This document shows, in pieces, positions 36,176 through 38,934 of a stretch of DNA of 38,934 nt. The notes below the pieces were generated by a model. That model ran no database searches. It saw only the letters and a list, made by a program, of their open reading frames with translations, and had not been told where the DNA came from. A program made the position numbers and the translations under genes. This DNA comes from a virus, in the IMG/VR virus record IMGVR_UViG_3300043811_000081, positions 1-38,934 of that record, one strand, 5' to 3'. Every line of letters starts with the position of its first letter. The first letter of the stretch is position 1.

Positions 36176-36744
36176 AGCGTGACGTGGCGCGTCCGGGCCA
36201 GTTTTGAGACGGGCGTCGATCCAAGCAACTCGGCGCGATAGAGCGGCCTGAAATGCAGCGCAGAGGTCTCGACCTTCGTCACAACGAAGCGGCCTGGTTG
36301 TCCCCCGATCGTGATGACGTCGCCCACGCCAAAAAACGCGGAGTAGCACGTTATCGTCGGAGGCGTCTGCTTCTGCGGGATCGAGATCAGCTTGCCGCCG
36401 GCGCCGCGTCTCACGAGGACCTCGGCATAGTTGGTGAGCAGACTCCGTACCGGGTCGTAAACGCGAACCAGCCTCGCGCGCGGGACAAAGGAACGGACCT
36501 GCGGGGGCGGAAGGATGTAGCTGCCGTGAGCCCAGTAGGTGGATTGCAGCGGTCCGACCTTGAACTCGAGGCGCCCGGTGCCGAATCTCGCACGGATCGA
36601 TCTCTCGAGGTCGGGGAACGGGTTCAGGTCAGCGATGCCGATCCACGTCGAGCCGACGGTTGTCCATTCCTCCTCCTCGCTCCGGAGCAGGGGAATGGCG
36701 AGCGCGGCGCCGGCAAGCGCGCCGAGGAACCCGCGCCGGTTCAT
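36172..36744 (-). CDS. protein with twin-arginine-type N-terminus, unknown function
   Basis: A 190-residue protein starting MNRRGFLGALAGAALAIPLL at ATG 36744, with GGAG six bases upstream. The N-R-R-G-F-L-G motif and following hydrophobic stretch fit a Tat signal. The mature part is beta-rich with KLISIPQKQTPPTITCYSAF and a segment (FFGVGDVITIGG) partly duplicated in the next upstream gene. A structural or envelope role is possible. No family was recognised. Confidence 0.65.
   Translation of the reverse strand: MNRRGFLGALAGAALAIPLLRSEEEEWTTVGSTWIGIADLNPFPDLERSIRARFGTGRLEFKVGPLQSTYWAHGSYILPPPQVRSFVPRARLVRVYDPVRSLLTNYAEVLVRRGAGGKLISIPQKQTPPTITCYSAFFGVGDVITIGGQPGRFVVTKVETSALHFRPLYRAELLGSTPVSKLARTRHVTL
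36308..36334. repeat. 27-bp exact direct repeat, copy 1
   Basis: Identical to 36801-36827. Both copies are read in the same frame on the minus strand and encode FGVGDVITI in adjacent genes. Identity at third codon positions implies a recent duplication or gene conversion. Confidence 0.85.
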
Positions 36745-36745
36745 T

Positions 36746-36898
36746 TTACGCTCCACCCCTCGCACTCATAAACGACCAGCATACTGCCCATCCGAGCAGT
36801 ATCGTGATGACGTCGCCCACGCCAAAATCACCGCATCGCGGATGCGTGGGTGCATTCAGCGCGAAGCTCAGAAAGAGGACGGCAGCGACCAGCCTCAC
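36746..36898 (-). CDS. 50-residue small membrane protein
   Basis: GTG 36898 overlaps the stop of the sigma-like gene (GTGA) and the frame runs to TAA 36746, just before the next ATG. The peptide begins MRLVAAVLFLSFALNAPTHP, continues with GDFGVGDVITI and a second hydrophobic segment (LLGWAVCWSFM). Two membrane segments or a signal plus one helix are likely. It carries the second copy of the 27-bp repeat. Function unknown. Confidence 0.6.
   Translation of the reverse strand: MRLVAAVLFLSFALNAPTHPRCGDFGVGDVITILLGWAVCWSFMSARGGA
36801..36827. repeat. 27-bp exact direct repeat, copy 2
   Basis: Second copy of the repeat at 36308-36334, 493 bp apart, within the 50-residue membrane-protein gene and in the same reading frame. 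Confidence 0.85.
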
Positions 36899-37521
36899 GC
36901 GGGCTCTCGCAGCAGGCGCCGAAGCCCGTCGACGGCTTCGCGGTGCAGTTGCCCGGCGCGCCGCGCACTGATCCCCATCTGGCGCCCCGCATCGCGAAGC
37001 GTCGGCTCGGCCGGCGAATAGTAAGCCGCCAGCAGGCGTCGCTGATCTTCGGGCAGGAGCGCGGCAGCATTGGCCAGCCGGCGCCGCGCACGGTTCGAAT
37101 CGACGATCGCGACCGCGTCGGGAATATAACAATTTTGTGATAATTCCGGCGCCGCATCGAGCGACTGATGGTCCTCCTCGCGCCAGTTCTTACGCCGGAC
37201 GCTCTCGAGGATCGCCCCGCGAACGACGGGCCGCGCATACGCGCTGAACGGCGCCCCGTTGTGCTCAGCCGGCCGGTAACGGGTCGCCGCGTGAGTGAGG
37301 GCGAGATTGCCAGTGGCGACGAGGTCGTCGAGCAAAAAACACGACGGCAGCCGGCGATGCACGCCCTCCGCGATCTGCCGGACGAGCAGAAGATGCCCCG
37401 CCACCAGATCATCACGCCGCGCTAAAACTCGCTCGCGATGGTCACCCGACTCGATCGATTGGATTGCAGTAAGAGGCTGCGCTGGCCTCCGAACGGCGTT
37501 ACTGTCTGCCGTCCCGTTCAT
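36895..37521 (-). CDS. second sigma-70-family-like protein (regions 2 and 4)
   Basis: A 208-residue protein. Residues 39-113 match sigma region 2 (LVAGHLLLVRQIAEGVHRRL, FLLDDLVATGNLALTHAATR, PFSAYARPVVRGAILESVRR). Residues 155-204 match region 4 (LLPEDQRRLLAAYYSPAEPT, LRDAGRQMGISARRAGQLHR). The two are joined by a short linker with no region 3. It starts at ATG 37521 and has a host-type promoter in front, so it is probably made early from host polymerase. The region 4 helix-turn-helix is less canonical than in the 35121-35855 gene. Confidence 0.78.
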   Translation of the reverse strand: MNGTADSNAVRRPAQPLTAIQSIESGDHRERVLARRDDLVAGHLLLVRQIAEGVHRRLPSCFLLDDLVATGNLALTHAATRYRPAEHNGAPFSAYARPVVRGAILESVRRKNWREEDHQSLDAAPELSQNCYIPDAVAIVDSNRARRRLANAAALLPEDQRRLLAAYYSPAEPTLRDAGRQMGISARRAGQLHREAVDGLRRLLREPA

Positions 37522-37535
37522 AGGTCATGTAACAA

Positions 37536-37563
37536 ATCATACGTAGTTTTCCTGGGATTACAA
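37536..37563 (-). promoter_or_regulatory. candidate host sigma-70 promoter for the long minus-strand operon
   Basis: On the minus strand, TTGTAA (37558-37563) is separated by 16 bases from TATGAT (37536-37541), in an AT-rich island. Transcription would start about 10 bases before ATG 37521, leaving almost no leader. It is the only good promoter seen at the head of the 27-kb block. Confidence 0.55.
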
Positions 37564-37639
37564 GTGCGCGGCCGCCGGCGTTGAGGATGCTACACTTCCG
37601 GACGAGTGTCGCGCGTGAGTCGCGTCATGGGTCGAGCAG

Positions 37640-38164
37640 ATGTCGAGCGTTCCTACCATCCAAACAACCTCCGAGTCCGAATGGCTCTCAAAGGCTGATG
37701 CAGCCGCGTTCCTGAACGTGTCGCCCCGCCAGATCGAGCGACGCGCCGCGCAGGGGTATGTCGAGACACGACGCCTGCCGCGACGCCCGACAGAGCGCAG
37801 CGAGCGCGTCGAGTATTCGCTCGCGGACCTGGCCGCGATCCGGGAGGGGCGGCCGAATCAGCACGGCATTCCGGAACCCGCCGGCGATAATGCGGCGGGC
37901 GATCCGCCGGAACCCGTGGCGAAATCCACCGCTTTAGCGCGGCGAGGCCTGGAGTTTGACTGGAAAGCGATCGAGGGATTGCTCGCGCCTCGGCCGCCGA
38001 AGCCCTGGCTGACGCTGGACGAGGCTGTGATGTTCTCTGGATTGCCGAAGGGGTGGTTGATGCGGGAGGCGAGGAAGGGAAGCCCGCTCGCGCTCAATGT
38101 CGGCAGCGCGAAGCGGGCCAGTTTTCGGTTCAGCAGGGAGCTCCTCAGCGGGCGCCTGACGTGA
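37640..38164 (+). CDS. excisionase/MerR-like helix-turn-helix protein
   Basis: A 174-residue protein starting at ATG 37640. Residues 13-50 form an excisionase-type winged HTH (EWLSKADAAAFLNVSPRQIE, RRAAQGYVETRRL). A second similar module lies near the C-terminus (PWLTLDEAVMFSGLPKGWLM, REARKGSPLALNVGSAKRAS), joined by a Pro/Ala linker. Two DNA-binding modules fit an excisionase or a regulator. It is divergent from the sigma operon and convergent with the DUF3489 gene, overlapping it by 20 bases. As the only plus-strand gene in this region it is the best candidate for the lysogeny switch. Confidence 0.65.
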   Translation: MSSVPTIQTTSESEWLSKADAAAFLNVSPRQIERRAAQGYVETRRLPRRPTERSERVEYSLADLAAIREGRPNQHGIPEPAGDNAAGDPPEPVAKSTALARRGLEFDWKAIEGLLAPRPPKPWLTLDEAVMFSGLPKGWLMREARKGSPLALNVGSAKRASFRFSRELLSGRLT

Positions 38165-38852
38165 CCGCGGCCGGCAGGGAATAAAACCGGCGGCCGTCGG
38201 GTTCCTTCGTGCTGGTCACGGTGAGGCCATACTTCTTAGTCAACGCGCCGCCCGCGCTCATCAGGGCGCGCGCCGTGTGCGGCTGCCAGCCCATCGCCGA
38301 CATGATGTCTTCGAGCCTGGCGCCGCCCTGGCGTTGCAGCATGGCGATCACCTGGTCGAGCTTGCTGCCCTGACGCGGGCCGCCGTTCGCGCTAGCGGGC
38401 GCCGTGGCGGCCTTCTTCGCCCGGGTGGCCCTGGTCGTCGACGGCGCCTCGGCGAAGCCAGCGTCGGCCAGCGTCGCGGCGTCCTTGCGGCTGTAGCCGT
38501 TATCTTCGACCAGCGACTGGATCTGTTTGGCCCGCGCCCCCTTGGGCGTTTTCTTTCCGCGGGTGGCCGCATTGGCTGCCGGCTCCGCCGCGGGCGCCTC
38601 AGCGGGCGCCAGTGTTTGAATGGCGGCCCAGATACGGCTCACGCCCTTCGCGCGGTTCGTGAACTTGTTGACCGGTTTCACGCCCGGGATGCTGTTCCAG
38701 ATCTCGATAAGCCGCGCGCCGGGCCAGGCGATCGCGAGCCGGGCGAGGAAAACCTGGCTCGTGAATACATCGATTCCTTCGGTTGCGGGGACGGCCGCGG
38801 GCGAGGCGTAGACCGTGATGTTGTTTTCGGCGTCGATCGTAAATGCTTTCAT
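38145..38852 (-). CDS. DUF3489-type protein
   Basis: A 235-residue protein from ATG 38852, with AAAAGGAG upstream. The N-terminal 80 residues are a beta-alpha domain (MKAFTIDAENNITVYASPAA, AWPGARLIEIWNSIPG). An Ala/Lys-rich linker follows. Residues about 162-228 match DUF3489, a winged-helix-like domain: SKLDQVIAMLQRQGGARLED, IMSAMGWQPHTARALMS and LGLTVTS-like KKYGLTVTSTKEPDGRRFYS. Such proteins occur on plasmids and phages of Proteobacteria and soil bacteria. DNA binding is plausible. It would be the last gene of the early operon if the molecule is circular. Confidence 0.75.
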   Translation of the reverse strand: MKAFTIDAENNITVYASPAAVPATEGIDVFTSQVFLARLAIAWPGARLIEIWNSIPGVKPVNKFTNRAKGVSRIWAAIQTLAPAEAPAAEPAANAATRGKKTPKGARAKQIQSLVEDNGYSRKDAATLADAGFAEAPSTTRATRAKKAATAPASANGGPRQGSKLDQVIAMLQRQGGARLEDIMSAMGWQPHTARALMSAGGALTKKYGLTVTSTKEPDGRRFYSLPAAVTSGAR

Positions 38853-38908
38853 GGTGAGGCTCCTTTTTTCCCGCGGCTGATCAGGTCTGCCTCGGTGATC
38901 ACATTCAT
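38849..38908 (-). CDS. short ORF before the DUF3489 gene, maybe continuing across the window ends
   Basis: ATG 38908 encodes MNVITEADLISRGKKGASP (19 residues) and ends in an ATGA overlap with ATG 38852. If the window is circular, the frame is open back through base 38934 to the TTG at positions 4-2, giving 29 residues (MSLLVFRTRAMNVITEADLI and nine more) with AAGGAGGA as ribosome site. That would repeat the architecture seen at 353. Confidence 0.5.
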   Translation of the reverse strand: MNVITEADLISRGKKGASP

Positions 38909-38912
38909 CGCT

Positions 38913-38929
38913 CTTGTTCGGAACACAAG
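38913..38929. promoter_or_regulatory. palindrome, possible operator
   Basis: CTTGTTCGGAACACAAG is a 17-base imperfect palindrome with an inner perfect 11-base palindrome TGTTCGGAACA (38915-38925). GAAC/GTTC half-sites resemble some repressor operators, including LexA-type boxes. If the molecule is circular it would fall inside the 29-codon ORF. Confidence 0.35.
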
Positions 38930-38934
38930 CAAGC

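Noticed and set aside
38915-38925. LexA box
   Set aside because: TGTTCGGAACA is a perfect palindrome with GTTC/GAAC half-sites, but the spacing is shorter than known LexA boxes and no damage-response gene is adjacent. Kept only as a generic possible operator.
1-38934. tRNA, rRNA or insertion sequence
   Set aside because: By eye I saw no cloverleaf-type conserved T-loop sequence with CCA end, no rRNA segment and no transposase with terminal inverted repeats. A tRNAscan-type run would be needed to exclude a divergent tRNA.

Overview
The window reads as an essentially complete genome of a tailed, P22-like (podovirus-type) temperate phage or phage-plasmid from a high-GC bacterium. The virion module follows the P22 late gene order: small and large terminase, portal, scaffold, coat, gp4-like head completion, gp10-like DNA stabilisation, then after three adhesin genes a gp14-like protein and three ejection-protein candidates in the gp7, gp20 and gp16 positions. 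The host cannot be fixed from sequence alone. High GC and Sec-type signals ending in A-Q would fit a soil bacterium such as an Acidobacteriota member, but this is a weak inference. Joining the two window ends creates an uninterrupted 29-codon ORF with a good ribosome site, so the molecule is plausibly circular at about 38.9 kb.

Layout. (1) 1-3.4 kb, minus: a tightly overlapping early operon. It starts with a putative replication protein whose gene carries six 19-bp iteron-like repeats, followed by small proteins, three of them with paired cysteines. If the molecule is circular it runs on into a DUF3489-type regulator at 38.1-38.9 kb. (2) 3.7-7.2 kb, plus: a tyrosine integrase and a coupled chain of small genes. 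The integrase and the next three proteins all end in the same peptide, AGAL. (3) 7.5-10 kb, minus: two short operons with a serine recombinase, Cys-rich proteins and several very small genes. (4) 10.07-10.6 kb, plus: a KGG-motif basic protein and two small membrane proteins. (5) 37.5 to 10.6 kb, minus: one block of about 27 kb. It begins with a sigma factor-like gene, two proteins with twin-arginine-like N-termini, a second sigma factor of the FliA/WhiG type, a glycosyltransferase-sulfotransferase fusion and a NusG/RfaH-like antiterminator. Small membrane proteins, a ParB-methyltransferase and the structural genes follow.

Regulation is the most unusual part. A perfect 10-bp motif, TTGCCGACTA, lies 6-12 nt upstream of five start codons that lack a clear Shine-Dalgarno sequence, including the FliA-type sigma gene itself. 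Its GCCGA core resembles the sigma-28 -10 element. The phage may therefore encode its own sigma-factor regulon, producing nearly leaderless mRNAs, with a NusG paralogue for the long late transcript. Host-type promoters lie upstream of the first sigma-like gene and of the replication operon.

No endolysin was recognised. Small membrane proteins at 31.7-33.3 kb are the only lysis candidates. No tRNA, CRISPR array or insertion sequence was found.
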